Counted from the first letter of the stretch, positions 36,148 through 45,798 are shown. The stretch: DNA of 64,000 nt from an uncultured Acetatifactor sp. (GCA_934402375.1 CAKRUB010000001.1:1-64000), one strand, 5' to 3'. Notes: a model not told the origin generated them from the letters alone. Translations and numbers: made by a program.

Positions 36148-37079
36148 TGGCAGAAGTTAGAACAAAACAAAAGAAAAAACGCTCCCTTTCCCAGAGAAGA
36201 GCCATGAAGGGATTTATCTTCATTCTCCCGTGGCTGATTGGCTTTATCTGGTTCTATGTGAGAAGCATGGTCATGACGGTACAGTTTTCCTTCTCGGAGA
36301 TGACCGTCAATCCCGGCGGCGGCTATACGCTGGATTTCGTCGGACTGAACAATTTCATCTATGCGTTCCGTGCCCATGCCACCTATAAACAGGTGCTGAC
36401 GACATCCATCGGAAACATGCTGATCGACGTACCGCTGATTACCTTCTTCAGCTTGTTCATGGCAATGCTGCTGAACAGGAAATTCAAGGGACGTACCCTT
36501 GTGAGAGCGATCTTTTTCCTGCCGGTTATCCTGAATTCCGATGCAATCGGAGCGGCAATGGATCTGGCGAGAAGCATGATGAGCGGCGGTATTTCCAACT
36601 CAGCCTCCGAGCTTGCGGAGGCGGCTTCCGGAAGCGGAGTCAGCCTCGAGTATTACATACAGATGTTTACATCATTAGGTCTGCCGGAGACGATTATCGA
36701 GTATATCTCGGGAGCGGTCGGGCGAATCAGCGACATCATCAATGCCTCCGGTGTACAGATTATCATCTTCATCGCGGCACTACAGTCCATTCCGGGCTCC
36801 ATGTACGAGGTGGCGAAGATCGAGGGCGCAACCGCCTATGAGACCTTCTGGAAGGTAACCTTCCCGATGGTTATGCCGCACATCATCACAAATGTGGTGT
36901 ACACGGTTGTGGACAGCTTTACCCGGTCGGATGTGGTCGAGCTGGCATATACAACGGCATTTAAGTATTTCAACTATGGTCTGAGTTCCGTATTCAGTCT
37001 GGTGTCAACGATCATTACCTGTCTGATTCTTGTCATCGTCTGCAGGCTGATACAGAAACGTACCTTCTACTATAACTAG
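36147..37079 (+). CDS. Carbohydrate ABC transporter permease, MalF type (pair 2)
   Basis: 310 residues. Motifs: FIFILPWLIGFIWFYV near the N-terminus, and the coupling loop EVAKIEGATAYETFWKVTFP (about 224-243). An unusual stretch of about 50 residues (SGGISNSASELAEAASGSGV and following) lies between membrane segments and is likely extracytoplasmic; it is not usual in the family. The start overlaps the previous stop by one base. Probably works with the 472-aa lipoprotein binding protein at 40158. Confidence 0.9.
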   Translation: MAEVRTKQKKKRSLSQRRAMKGFIFILPWLIGFIWFYVRSMVMTVQFSFSEMTVNPGGGYTLDFVGLNNFIYAFRAHATYKQVLTTSIGNMLIDVPLITFFSLFMAMLLNRKFKGRTLVRAIFFLPVILNSDAIGAAMDLARSMMSGGISNSASELAEAASGSGVSLEYYIQMFTSLGLPETIIEYISGAVGRISDIINASGVQIIIFIAALQSIPGSMYEVAKIEGATAYETFWKVTFPMVMPHIITNVVYTVVDSFTRSDVVELAYTTAFKYFNYGLSSVFSLVSTIITCLILVIVCRLIQKRTFYYN

Positions 37080-37093
37080 GAAAGGAGAAAAAG

Positions 37094-38104
37094 ATGGAAA
37101 AGCAGAAGAAAGTATTTTCCGTTCAGGGAGTCAGAGACAGCATTGCGTCGATGAAGGCGGACACACAGTTCACCAACGACAGACTGCGCTGGATCAGCAA
37201 CATCAAGGGCTTTGTTCTTGGACTGTTCCGGCTGGCACTGATTGTCGGTGTGTGCTATGTCATTCTGGGACCCGTGCTCGGAATTATCAGCAGTTCATTT
37301 TTCTCCGACGCAGATAACTATAATCCGATGGTTTACCTGCTCCCGCAGGAGCCGACGCTGATGCGTTACAAAATTGCAATCCAGTATCTGAACTACTGGA
37401 AGACGTTGGGAAGCTCCATTCTGTATTCCCTGTCGCTCATGGTGATTCAGGTTCTGATCTGCTCAATGGTAGGTTACGGCTTTGCAAGATTTAACTTTCC
37501 GGGAAAGGGCATCCTGTTCGCCTGTGTGGTTGTCATGATCGTCATCCCTACAAACACGATCATGCTTCCGCTGTACATGACCTTCTCGAATTTCGATGTA
37601 TTCGGAATCATCAAGGCGGTGACAGGTTCTTCCCTGAACCTTCTGGCAACACCGGTGCCGATGTACATCATGACGGCATTCGGCTGTGGACTGAGATCGG
37701 GTCTGTACATTTACATGTTCAACCAGTTCTTCCGTGGACTGCCGAAGGAAATTGAAGAGGCGGCATTTGTAGACGGAGCCGGAACATGGTATACCTATTT
37801 CCGCATCATGCTGATTAACGCCATGCCTTCCGTTGTCACTGTGGCAATCTTTTCTATGGTATGGCAGTACAACGATACCTTTTACGCGAATTTGTTCCTT
37901 GTCAGCGACAACATTGTAATCAGTAAAAAGATTTCGACGATCGAGGCATCCATCTCCAACGTGGAGAAGATTCTTGACCCGAACATTCTGGAGCTGTTCC
38001 TGGATGCGGGCATTGTCCTGATCATGATACCGATCGTCCTGATCTATATTGCACTGCAGAAGCAGTTTATCGAAGGAGTTGAGAGAAGCGGTATCGTCGG
38101 ATAA
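37094..38104 (+). CDS. Carbohydrate ABC transporter permease, MalG type (pair 2)
   Basis: 336 residues, longer than usual because of a roughly 45-residue charged N-terminal extension before the first membrane segment. Coupling motif EEAAFVDGAGTWYTYF (about 217-232). AAAGGAG ribosome binding site 6 nt before the ATG. It completes the second permease pair; there is again no ATPase gene next to it. Confidence 0.9.
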   Translation: MEKQKKVFSVQGVRDSIASMKADTQFTNDRLRWISNIKGFVLGLFRLALIVGVCYVILGPVLGIISSSFFSDADNYNPMVYLLPQEPTLMRYKIAIQYLNYWKTLGSSILYSLSLMVIQVLICSMVGYGFARFNFPGKGILFACVVVMIVIPTNTIMLPLYMTFSNFDVFGIIKAVTGSSLNLLATPVPMYIMTAFGCGLRSGLYIYMFNQFFRGLPKEIEEAAFVDGAGTWYTYFRIMLINAMPSVVTVAIFSMVWQYNDTFYANLFLVSDNIVISKKISTIEASISNVEKILDPNILELFLDAGIVLIMIPIVLIYIALQKQFIEGVERSGIVG

Positions 38105-38162
38105 GACGGGAAGCTCTCTGGCTATACATTTCAACTAATACAACTAAAGGAGGATGAAGAAG

Positions 38163-40076
38163 TTGAAAGCAAAAAAATTACTTGCACTATCAATGACGGC
38201 AGCCATGGTTTTAGGCATGACCGCCTGTGGAGGGGAAGAAGCATCAAACAGCAGTGTCGCTGAAGAATCTTCTGTAGAGTCTACAGTGGAATCTTCTGAG
38301 GAAACCCCTTCCTCATCAGCATCGGAAGAGAAGGGAAATGTTGATCTTCAGGTGGGAGAAGTCAGCATTGACTTCGAGGACGGAAACTTTGGCTTTGTCG
38401 GCAACGACAAGAGCGTAGCGGCTGCAAAGGCAGATGACTCTGTACTCGAGGTCGTAAGCTACAACGGCTCCAAAGCACTGAAGGTAACACCTCAGGGTGG
38501 AACCATCTATGTAGGTATTCAGGCAGACGCGCTGCTCGGCGATGACGTCTCCAAGGTAAGAACCATCGAGATGACAATCGGAACCGAGAATCCCGACGGA
38601 AACTTTGCTTCCACATCCGGTAAGATTTACACCTTCCTTGGAGAGGACAATACAAAGAATGAGTCCGCATGGTCTGTATACCTTGAGACTGCCAACCCGA
38701 AGAGAGTTACCTGCACGGTTCCGGACGGACAGTCTTTCACAGCTGGAAACTACATTGTCGTATCTCTTGAGACAGATACCGGCAAGGACAAGGGCGCTAC
38801 AGCAGCAAACCTCTATATTGACGATATCGCATTCCTGGATGCATCCGGCAATGTATTAAAGGCAGATACCACTGCTGAGTACGTTGCAGCGTCAACCGAT
38901 AAGGTTGACAGAAGCAACCTCTACAGCCTGAAGAACGCAGTGAACTTTGAAGGCTTTGCAATTTCTGCAGGTGGCTGGAGCCAGGACGGCTTTGATATGC
39001 CTCAGGAGATCCTCGATGCACTTGTTCCCGGCTCTGTAGTTGAGATCAGCTACTCCAGCGAGAACGGAGATATGTGGATTGTAATGCCCGATGCAGAGAA
39101 CGGCTGGATGAGAGTAGGTCAGGGCAACGCTGACGGCTCCAACAGCGATGTGGCTTACATCAACAATTCCGGCAATATTGCACAGATCACCTACGAGCAG
39201 CTCGCGGCAGTATGCGGCGATGATGTTTCCAAGTGGGGCGCAAGAATGCAGTGCGAGGCAAGCGGTGCATGGGAAGTATTCTCCGTAAAGGTTGGAACAG
39301 CAGCTCCTTCCTACACCGTACAGGATGCAGTGAACTTTGAAGGTTTTGCGGTTTCCGGCGGTGGCTGGAGTCAGGATGGCTTCGATATGCCTCAGGAGAT
39401 TCTGGATGCCCTTGTTCCCGGTTCTGTAGTTGAAATCAGCTACTCCAGCGAGAACGGAGATATGTGGATCGTAATGCCTGATTCCGAGAACGGCTGGATG
39501 AGAGTAGGCCAGGGTAATGCAGACGGTTCCGGAAGCGATTCCGCAATCTTCGACGGCAGCAAGTGCTACATCACCTACGAGCAGATCGCAGCGGTCTGCG
39601 GCGACGATGTTTCCAAGTGGGGCGCAAGAATGCAGTGTGAAGCTACCGGCGCATGGGAAGTATACGGCGTGAAGGTCGGCAAGGCGGCTGAGTTCAAGGC
39701 ACTGAAGAACCCTGTAAACTTTGAAGGCTTTGCAATTTCTGCAGGCGGCTGGAGCCAGGATGGCTTTGATATGCCTCAGGAGATCCTTGATGCACTTGTT
39801 CCCGGTTCCGTTGTAAGCATCCAGTACACCAGTGAGACAGGAGATATGTGGATCGTAATGCCTGATTCCGAGAACGGTTGGATGAGAGTAGCCCAGGGCA
39901 ATGCCGACGGCTCCAACAGCGATTCCGCAGTCTTCAATGGCAGTGTATGCCAGATTACCTACGAGCAGATCGCAGCGGTTTGCGGCGATGATGTTTCCAA
40001 GTGGGGCGCAAGAATGCAGTGCGAAGCAAGCGGTGCATGGGAGGTTTACTCCGTAAAGGTTGGCTCTGCAAACTAA
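38163..40076 (+). CDS. Lipoprotein with N-terminal beta domain and three repeated jelly-roll-like modules
   Basis: 637 residues. The TTG start at 38163 lies 9 nt after AGGAGG; the ATG at 38154 abuts that site and is unlikely. The lipobox MTACGG is followed by a Ser/Glu-rich linker (about 25-60), a beta domain (about 60-240) and three modules of about 128-130 residues, each with VNFEGFA, GGWSQDGFDMPQEILDAL, GDMWIVMPD, ENGWMRV and CGDDVSKWGARMQCEA. The conserved Trp residues suggest carbohydrate binding by a surface protein, perhaps feeding the transporters. No known CBM family could be assigned with confidence. Confidence 0.82.
   Translation: MKAKKLLALSMTAAMVLGMTACGGEEASNSSVAEESSVESTVESSEETPSSSASEEKGNVDLQVGEVSIDFEDGNFGFVGNDKSVAAAKADDSVLEVVSYNGSKALKVTPQGGTIYVGIQADALLGDDVSKVRTIEMTIGTENPDGNFASTSGKIYTFLGEDNTKNESAWSVYLETANPKRVTCTVPDGQSFTAGNYIVVSLETDTGKDKGATAANLYIDDIAFLDASGNVLKADTTAEYVAASTDKVDRSNLYSLKNAVNFEGFAISAGGWSQDGFDMPQEILDALVPGSVVEISYSSENGDMWIVMPDAENGWMRVGQGNADGSNSDVAYINNSGNIAQITYEQLAAVCGDDVSKWGARMQCEASGAWEVFSVKVGTAAPSYTVQDAVNFEGFAVSGGGWSQDGFDMPQEILDALVPGSVVEISYSSENGDMWIVMPDSENGWMRVGQGNADGSGSDSAIFDGSKCYITYEQIAAVCGDDVSKWGARMQCEATGAWEVYGVKVGKAAEFKALKNPVNFEGFAISAGGWSQDGFDMPQEILDALVPGSVVSIQYTSETGDMWIVMPDSENGWMRVAQGNADGSNSDSAVFNGSVCQITYEQIAAVCGDDVSKWGARMQCEASGAWEVYSVKVGSAN
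38937..40073 (+). repeat. Three in-frame tandem modules (390, 384, about 363 bp)
   Basis: Units start at 38937, 39327 and 39711. Long stretches are near-identical in DNA, for example around GGTGGCTGGAG and GATATGTGGAT, showing recent duplication. Unit 2 is the most diverged at its start (AVSGGG instead of AISAGG). Confidence 0.92.
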
Positions 40077-40105
40077 AAGGATCTACCAGTTCAGAAACGG
40101 TAACG

Positions 40106-40130
40106 CCATGGCGGGAAAGACCCGCCATGG
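40106..40130 (+). other. Strong intercistronic hairpin before the binding protein gene
   Basis: CCATGGCGGG (40106-40115) pairs perfectly with CCCGCCATGG (40121-40130) around a 5-nt loop AAAGA. No T-run follows, so it is not a terminator. It sits between the triplicate-module lipoprotein and the binding protein gene, a place where such stems typically protect upstream mRNA or mark a processing site, allowing unequal amounts of the two products. Confidence 0.7.
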
Positions 40131-40157
40131 TGAAAATGATAGGAGGACAATCATAAA

Positions 40158-41576
40158 ATGAAAAATGTAAGCAAGAAAATTCTTTCCGCTGGTCTCTGCG
40201 CGACAATGGCACTGAGCATGGCTGCCTGCGGATCTGACAATGCAGGAACAAGCTCTGAGAGCCAGAGTAGCAGTGTAACTGAGAGCTCCAGCGCAAGCAC
40301 AGGCACAGAGACAAACAACACTTCCACCGAGAAGCGCGTCATCAAGATCGGTACATGGTATGACCATTACTACGACAGCACAAACGCTGACATTTATGAT
40401 GATCCCAGCGTGTCTGATGAAGAACTGGCACAGAAGCATTTTGATGTTGTCAAGGAAGTAGAAGACAAGTACAACGTTGAAATCCAGTTCGTAAACCTGA
40501 CATATGATGGTATTCAGGAGTCCATCAATACCTCCATCCTGGCAGGACATCCCGACGTTGACATCTACGAGGTTGACCTTAGCTTCGGTATCCCCGCGGC
40601 ATTGAACGGCTTTGCAACAAACCTTCAGGATGTGCTTCCCGCAGACAACGACCTTTTCCATGATCAGGTTGTATTCTCTCAGGTAGACATCGGCAAGAAT
40701 GACGGTGTATATCTGTTCCAGTCTAACAGCGGTGAGATGCTGCTGGCAAATACCTACATGCTGGCTTACAACAAGCAGATGCTTGACGAGGTTGGCCTTG
40801 AGGATCCCAACGCACTCTATGAGAGAGGCGAGTGGACATGGGATAAGTGGAGAGAGTATATGCTCGCTCTGACCAGAGATACCGATGGCGACGGCGTGAC
40901 AGATGTTTACGGCTATGGTTCCCGTTGGGACTTCCTGGTATATAACCTGCTGATGAGTAACGGTACCGGAATCGCAACCAGCGATGTTGAGAACCTTTCC
41001 AGCCCTGAGGTAACTGAGGTTCTGGACTTCATCTACAATATGTACAATGTTGACAAGGTTGCTAACCCTTGGAACTCCGAGGACTTCAACTACAACCAGA
41101 ACTGCTACATGGACGGCAGAGTTGCATTCTGGATCGATGCAGCATGGATTTCTTCCGCAAACAACGATGCAGGACTTGAGTTCGACGTTGTATGGTGCCC
41201 TTGGCCGATCGGACCTTCCGGTGACGAGTCCACCAACAAGTTCAAGAACGTATCCTCCGGTAACGCATGGATGCTTCCTACAGGCGTTGAAGATCCCGAG
41301 CTGGTTTACAATGTGTTCTATGACTGGCAGAACTGGTACCATGATGATGTAGATCTTCGTGACAACGATCTGACCTGGTGGGAGGACTGTGCAATCACTG
41401 AGGAGAACTACAAGGTTATGGAGTACATGGGTGCAAGAGGAGCATTTGACCTTTGGAACGCACTCGGTCTTGAGTGGGATTGGTCTCAGCTGCTTAACGG
41501 CGAGATGACCGCTGCCCAGTTCCAGGAGACCTACAAGCAGCAGGTTCAGGACGCGCTGGACAGCTTCTTTAAGTAA
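40158..41576 (+). CDS. Extracellular sugar-binding lipoprotein of the mannan importer
   Basis: 472 residues. The lipobox MAACGS (Cys about 24) is followed by a Ser/Thr-rich linker (to about 60) and a type-1 sugar-binding fold (IKIGTWYDHYYDS, DVDIYEVDLSFG, NTYMLAYNKQMLDEVG, WTWDKWREYMLALT, WMLPTG). Binding-site tryptophans are abundant. The length and class match cluster-1 oligosaccharide-binding proteins. It is presumably the binding protein for manno-oligosaccharides, by position with permease pair 2 and GH130 genes. The ribosome binding site is AGGAGG, about 11 nt upstream. Confidence 0.9.
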   Translation: MKNVSKKILSAGLCATMALSMAACGSDNAGTSSESQSSSVTESSSASTGTETNNTSTEKRVIKIGTWYDHYYDSTNADIYDDPSVSDEELAQKHFDVVKEVEDKYNVEIQFVNLTYDGIQESINTSILAGHPDVDIYEVDLSFGIPAALNGFATNLQDVLPADNDLFHDQVVFSQVDIGKNDGVYLFQSNSGEMLLANTYMLAYNKQMLDEVGLEDPNALYERGEWTWDKWREYMLALTRDTDGDGVTDVYGYGSRWDFLVYNLLMSNGTGIATSDVENLSSPEVTEVLDFIYNMYNVDKVANPWNSEDFNYNQNCYMDGRVAFWIDAAWISSANNDAGLEFDVVWCPWPIGPSGDESTNKFKNVSSGNAWMLPTGVEDPELVYNVFYDWQNWYHDDVDLRDNDLTWWEDCAITEENYKVMEYMGARGAFDLWNALGLEWDWSQLLNGEMTAAQFQETYKQQVQDALDSFFK

Positions 41577-41608
41577 GACATAAGGTAAGATTAAGATGAG
41601 GTAGAAAT

Positions 41609-42244
41609 ATGTTCCGCTTTGATGGTGCGTTCGGCCGCTTTATGAATCTGTTATTCGACATCCTGTATGTCGGTATTCTGTGGGTGGTATTTTCCATTCC
41701 GCTGATTACGGCAGGCGCATCATCTGCGGCGGCATATTATACCATGGCGAAATGCGTCAGACATAAGACCGGCTATGTTGGCCGGGAGTTCTGGAAGGCA
41801 TTTAAGGATAATTTCCGTCAGATGCTTCCGTTTACACTTGGCTTCTGGCTTGCAGCCGCCGTTCTTGCTCTGGATCTGCTGTATGTCTGGCAGAACGAAA
41901 ATGCCCTGAATAACAGTATCTTCGTGGTATTGATATTCATTGCCTTTCTGCTTACCGGACTTGTCGTGTATCTCTGCCCGGTCGTGTCGAGGTTCCGGCT
42001 GACGGGCCGGGAGCTGATAAAGCGGTCCGGAGTGCTGATGTTTAAATTCCTGCCTGTGACAATTCTGACTCAGGCGGTGTTTCTGGCAATGTGTGCCGGA
42101 ATCTATCTGATGCCATGGAGCGTGTTTATTCTGCCCGGTGTGTTCCTGTTTGCCTTTTCTTTTCCGATGGAGAAGATTCTGCGCAGGCTGATGCCGCCGG
42201 TGGATGAGGACAGCGAAGAAGCACAGAAGTGGTATTATGAGTAG
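41609..42244 (+). CDS. YesL-like membrane protein (DUF624), second copy
   Basis: 211 residues, about five membrane segments. Shares with the protein at 25838-26491 the pattern FSIPLITAGASSAAAYYTMAK and a C-terminal FSFPMEKILRRLMP segment. Function unknown; the family commonly sits beside sugar importers. It lies 32 nt after the binding protein gene. Confidence 0.82.
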   Translation: MFRFDGAFGRFMNLLFDILYVGILWVVFSIPLITAGASSAAAYYTMAKCVRHKTGYVGREFWKAFKDNFRQMLPFTLGFWLAAAVLALDLLYVWQNENALNNSIFVVLIFIAFLLTGLVVYLCPVVSRFRLTGRELIKRSGVLMFKFLPVTILTQAVFLAMCAGIYLMPWSVFILPGVFLFAFSFPMEKILRRLMPPVDEDSEEAQKWYYE

Positions 42245-42280
42245 CTCTTACGAAAAAAATAAATGTGAGGTTTAATTACT

Positions 42281-43303
42281 ATGAGCGAATTAAAGATGAT
42301 TTCACCTGCCGTAAAGAATGTTCCCTGGCAGGAAAAGCCCGAAGGGCTTAAGGGAGCACCTGTCTGGAGATATAATGAGAACCCGATCATCGGACGTAAC
42401 CCGATCGAGGGTGTAGCCCGTATCTTCAACAGTGCCGTAATGCCCTATGAGGGAAAGTTTATCGGTGTTTTCCGTGGTGAGCAGACCAACGGTATTCCTT
42501 ATATCTATCTCGGAAGAAGTGAGGATGCGATCCATTGGGAGTTCGATCCCAAGCCCATTCCCTTCAAGGACGAGGAAGGCAATGACTTCATGCCTTACTA
42601 TGCATATGATCCCCGTCTGGTAAAGGTTGAGGATGTATATTATCTGATCTGGTGTCAGGATTTCTATGGCGCAGCCATCGGTATGGCTAAGACAACGGAC
42701 TTCAGGACCTTCACAAGAATTGAGAATCCGTTCCTGCCGTTCAACCGTAATGCAGTTCTGTTCCCCAGAAAGATCAATGGCAAGTTCATGCTGCTGAGCC
42801 GTCCTTCCGATTCCGGTCACACACCGTTCGGAGACATCTTTGTCAGCGAGAGCCCGGATCTGGTATACTGGGGCAGGCACAGACATGTGATGAGCCGCGG
42901 CAATGAGTGGTGGGAGTCCTTAAAGATCGGCGGCGGTGCTGCACCGATCGAGACGACCGAGGGCTGGCTGCTGTTCTATCACGGTGTGAGCGGAACCTGT
43001 AACGGCTATGTATATTCCATCGGCGGAGCAATTCTGGATCTGGAGAATCCGTCCAAGGTGCTTTACCGTTGCGAGAACTTCCTGCTTACTCCCGAGGAGT
43101 GGTATGAGGAGAGAGGCTTCGTGCCGAACGTTACCTTCCCTTGTGCAACCATTCATGACTCCGAGAGCGGAAAGATTGCTATCTACTACGGCTGTGCAGA
43201 CAGCTATGTCGGACTGGCATTCACAAAGCTGGATGAGATCGTTGCCTACATCAAGGATCACAGCGTGACCAACGACAATGACAGGGAGATCGGAAAGCGC
43301 TAA
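42281..43303 (+). CDS. Beta-1,4-mannooligosaccharide phosphorylase, GH130_2-type
   Basis: 340 residues, cytoplasmic five-bladed propeller. The catalytic Asp is D110 in AYDPRL, preceded by an Arg-containing FRGEQT loop; phosphate-binding Arg/His residues appear in NRNAVLFPRK and LLFYHGVSG. It phosphorolyses the non-reducing end of beta-1,4-mannooligosaccharides to mannose-1-phosphate. Length (about 330-340) and sequence fit subgroup 2, whereas the gene at 44621 fits subgroup 1. It is the last gene before an internal terminator. Confidence 0.88.
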   Translation: MSELKMISPAVKNVPWQEKPEGLKGAPVWRYNENPIIGRNPIEGVARIFNSAVMPYEGKFIGVFRGEQTNGIPYIYLGRSEDAIHWEFDPKPIPFKDEEGNDFMPYYAYDPRLVKVEDVYYLIWCQDFYGAAIGMAKTTDFRTFTRIENPFLPFNRNAVLFPRKINGKFMLLSRPSDSGHTPFGDIFVSESPDLVYWGRHRHVMSRGNEWWESLKIGGGAAPIETTEGWLLFYHGVSGTCNGYVYSIGGAILDLENPSKVLYRCENFLLTPEEWYEERGFVPNVTFPCATIHDSESGKIAIYYGCADSYVGLAFTKLDEIVAYIKDHSVTNDNDREIGKR

Positions 43304-43325
43304 GGAAGTGCCGAAGTGAAAGAAC

Positions 43326-43367
43326 GGGCTGTTGTAAATGTAACTGAATTTGCAGCAGCCCTTTTTT
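43326..43367 (+). terminator. Internal terminator within the mannan locus
   Basis: The stem GGGCTGTTGTAAAT/ATTTGCAGCAGCCC (two G-U pairs) is followed by TTTTTT, 22 nt after the GH130_2 stop codon. The next gene on the same strand starts 20 nt later and no good promoter fits in between, so readthrough or partial termination is likely. Confidence 0.82.
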
Positions 43368-43386
43368 AGTAAAAGAGGAAAAGCTG

Positions 43387-44619
43387 ATGGAAGAGATTAA
43401 AAAATTATCGGAAGAAGCAAAGGAGCATCTGCTGGGACGGATCATTCCCTTCTGGCGTGGGCTGAGAGATGATGCGAAGGGCGGCTGGTACGGCTATATG
43501 TCCTACGGGCTGGAGACAGATAAGGATGCGGTCAAGGGCTGTATCTTAAACAGCCGTATCACATGGTTCTTTGCAAACGCTTATCTTTGCTGCAAGGACG
43601 GACTGATCAAGGCGGAGGAGTGTGAGAAGCACGGCTATACGCCGGAGGATATTCTGGCGGAGGCACGCCACGGCTATGAATTTTTGAAGGAGCATTGTCT
43701 GGACAGAACCTACGGCGGTATCTATTGGTCGCTCCATGCGGACGGAACGCCGGAGGATACGACGAAGCATACCTACAATCAGGCATTCTGCATCTACGCC
43801 CTGTCCTCCTACTATGAGGCAACCGGGGATGTCGAAAGCTTGAAGACAGCCTTTGAGCTGTTTAAGCTGATCGAGGAGAAGTGCACGGATGAGGTCGGTT
43901 ATCTGGAGGCGTTTACAGTGGATTTCAAGCCGGAATCCAACGAGAAGCTCTCGGAGAACGGTGTTATGGCGGCGAAGACCATGAACACGCTGCTCCATGT
44001 GTTCGAGGCATACACACAGCTTTATAAGGTGTCGAAGGATGAGCGGGTCGGAGCAAGACTCGGCTGGATCATGGATACCTTTGCAGATAAGATCTACAAC
44101 CCGGAAAGACATCGTCAGGAGGTCTTCTTTGATGAGAATTATCATTCCATCATTGATCTTCATTCCTACGGACATGACATTGAGACGGCATGGCTGATGG
44201 ATCACGGTGTGGATGTGCTCGGAAAGGAGAGCTACCGCAGTAAGCTCTCGCCGATCACAAAGGATCTGACGGCGCAGATCTATAAAATTGCCTTTGACGG
44301 ACATTCCCTCGCAAACGAATGTGACAAGGGCGTTGTCAACGAACACAGAATCTGGTGGGTGCAGGCGGAGAGCGTGATCGGATTCCTGAATGGCTATCAG
44401 CGCGACCAGAGACATGCGGAATATCTGGAGGCAGCGCTGCGGCAGTGGGAGTTTATCAAGGAATATGTGATCGATAAGAGAGAGGGCTCGGAGTGGTTCT
44501 GGGAGGTGGATAAGAACGGAAAGCCTTATCCCGACAGACCGATCGTAGAGCCTTGGAAATGCCCTTACCACAACGGCAGAATGTGCATGGAGATTATGAG
44601 AAGAGCGGAGGAGCTGTGA
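43387..44619 (+). CDS. Cellobiose/mannobiose 2-epimerase (AGE family)
   Basis: 410 residues, (alpha/alpha)6 barrel of the N-acylglucosamine 2-epimerase superfamily. Catalytic-type histidines are seen: H259 and H263 in [13 protein letters not shown] and H395 in [11 protein letters not shown]. It converts the reducing-end mannose of mannobiose to glucose, giving mannosyl-glucose, the substrate of the GH130_1 phosphorylase next door. Neighbourhood makes the mannobiose assignment stronger than sequence alone. AGAGGAAAA precedes the ATG. Confidence 0.92.
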   Translation: MEEIKKLSEEAKEHLLGRIIPFWRGLRDDAKGGWYGYMSYGLETDKDAVKGCILNSRITWFFANAYLCCKDGLIKAEECEKHGYTPEDILAEARHGYEFLKEHCLDRTYGGIYWSLHADGTPEDTTKHTYNQAFCIYALSSYYEATGDVESLKTAFELFKLIEEKCTDEVGYLEAFTVDFKPESNEKLSENGVMAAKTMNTLLHVFEAYTQLYKVSKDERVGARLGWIMDTFADKIYNPERHRQEVFFDENYHSIIDLHSYGHDIETAWLMDHGVDVLGKESYRSKLSPITKDLTAQIYKIAFDGHSLANECDKGVVNEHRIWWVQAESVIGFLNGYQRDQRHAEYLEAALRQWEFIKEYVIDKREGSEWFWEVDKNGKPYPDRPIVEPWKCPYHNGRMCMEIMRRAEEL

Positions 44620-44620
44620 G

Positions 44621-45793
44621 ATGATACACGAAAAGTATTATGAGCTTTTAAAGGAGCAGGAGACGCTGCTTGCAAGAAAGAATACCGTAAATAAGGATTT
44701 TTACAACGGCGTTTACGAGAGATATACTTATCCGGTGCTGACAAGGGATCATATTCCCCTTACATGGAAATATGATCTGGACAAGGAGACAAATCCTTAC
44801 TTCATGGAGCGTCTCGGCATCAACGCCGTGATGAATTCCGGTGCAATCTATCTGAACGGAAAGTATTATCTGGTAGCCCGCATTGAGGGAAATGACAGAA
44901 AGTCCTTCTTCGGTGTGGCGGAGAGCGACAACGGCGTGGACGGCTTCCGCTTCTGGGATTACCCGATTCTTCTGGACGACACCTGCCCGGAGGAGACGAA
45001 CGTCTACGACATGCGCCTGACCCAGCATGAGGATGGCTACATCTACGGTGTGTTCTGCTCCGAGAGCAAGGATAAGACCGTGAACGATCTGTCCGCAGCA
45101 GTTGCCGCCGCAGGTATTGTCCGTACAAAGGATTTAAAGCACTGGGAGAGACTGGATAATCTCACAACCCTGCGCTCGCCGCAGCAGAGAAATGTTGTCC
45201 TGCATCCCGAATTCGTCAATGGAAAATATGCCTTCTATACCAGACCCATGGATGATTTCATCGAGACAGGAAGCGGCGGTGGTGTCGGCTTCGGACTCTG
45301 TGACGACATTACGCACGCAGTGATCGATGAGGAGAAGATGACAAGTCTCAGAAAGTACCATACCATCACCGAGGCGAAGAACGGCGCCGGCGCAACGCCG
45401 ATCAAGACCGACATGGGATGGATTCACATTGCCCACGGCGTGAGAAATACCGCTGCCGGGCTGCGATATGTCATCTATGCATTCGCAACGGATCTGAACG
45501 ATCCCTCCAAGGTGATTGCTGAGCCGTCGGGACTGCTGATCGGACCCAGAGGAGAAGAGCGCGTCGGCGATGTGTCGAACGTGGTGTTCACGAACGGTGC
45601 GATCGTCAACGAGAAGAACGAAGTATTCATCTACTATGCATCCTCTGACACAAGGCTTCACGTTGCAACAACCACCATTGACAGACTGAAGGATTATGTG
45701 TTCCATACGCCTGCCGATCCCGAAAGAAGCGTGGAGTGTGTGGCTCAGAGATGTGAATTGATTAAGAAAAATTTAGAGTTGCTGAAGGGATAA
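44621..45793 (+). CDS. 4-O-beta-D-mannosyl-D-glucose phosphorylase, GH130_1
   Basis: 390 residues, standard for subgroup 1. The catalytic Asp is D130 in VYDMRL, and [14 protein letters not shown] and [12 protein letters not shown] hold the phosphate- and sugar-binding residues. It splits mannosyl-glucose with phosphate to mannose-1-phosphate and glucose, following the epimerase, whose stop codon lies 2 nt before this start. Cytoplasmic. Together the epimerase and phosphorylase form the classical mannobiose pathway. Confidence 0.93.
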   Translation: MIHEKYYELLKEQETLLARKNTVNKDFYNGVYERYTYPVLTRDHIPLTWKYDLDKETNPYFMERLGINAVMNSGAIYLNGKYYLVARIEGNDRKSFFGVAESDNGVDGFRFWDYPILLDDTCPEETNVYDMRLTQHEDGYIYGVFCSESKDKTVNDLSAAVAAAGIVRTKDLKHWERLDNLTTLRSPQQRNVVLHPEFVNGKYAFYTRPMDDFIETGSGGGVGFGLCDDITHAVIDEEKMTSLRKYHTITEAKNGAGATPIKTDMGWIHIAHGVRNTAAGLRYVIYAFATDLNDPSKVIAEPSGLLIGPRGEERVGDVSNVVFTNGAIVNEKNEVFIYYASSDTRLHVATTTIDRLKDYVFHTPADPERSVECVAQRCELIKKNLELLKG

Positions 45794-45798
45794 AAACT

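Noticed and set aside
38154..38162. ATG at 38154 as the start of the triplicate-module lipoprotein
   Set aside because: It directly abuts the AGGAGG sequence, leaving no spacing; the TTG nine bases later is correctly spaced.
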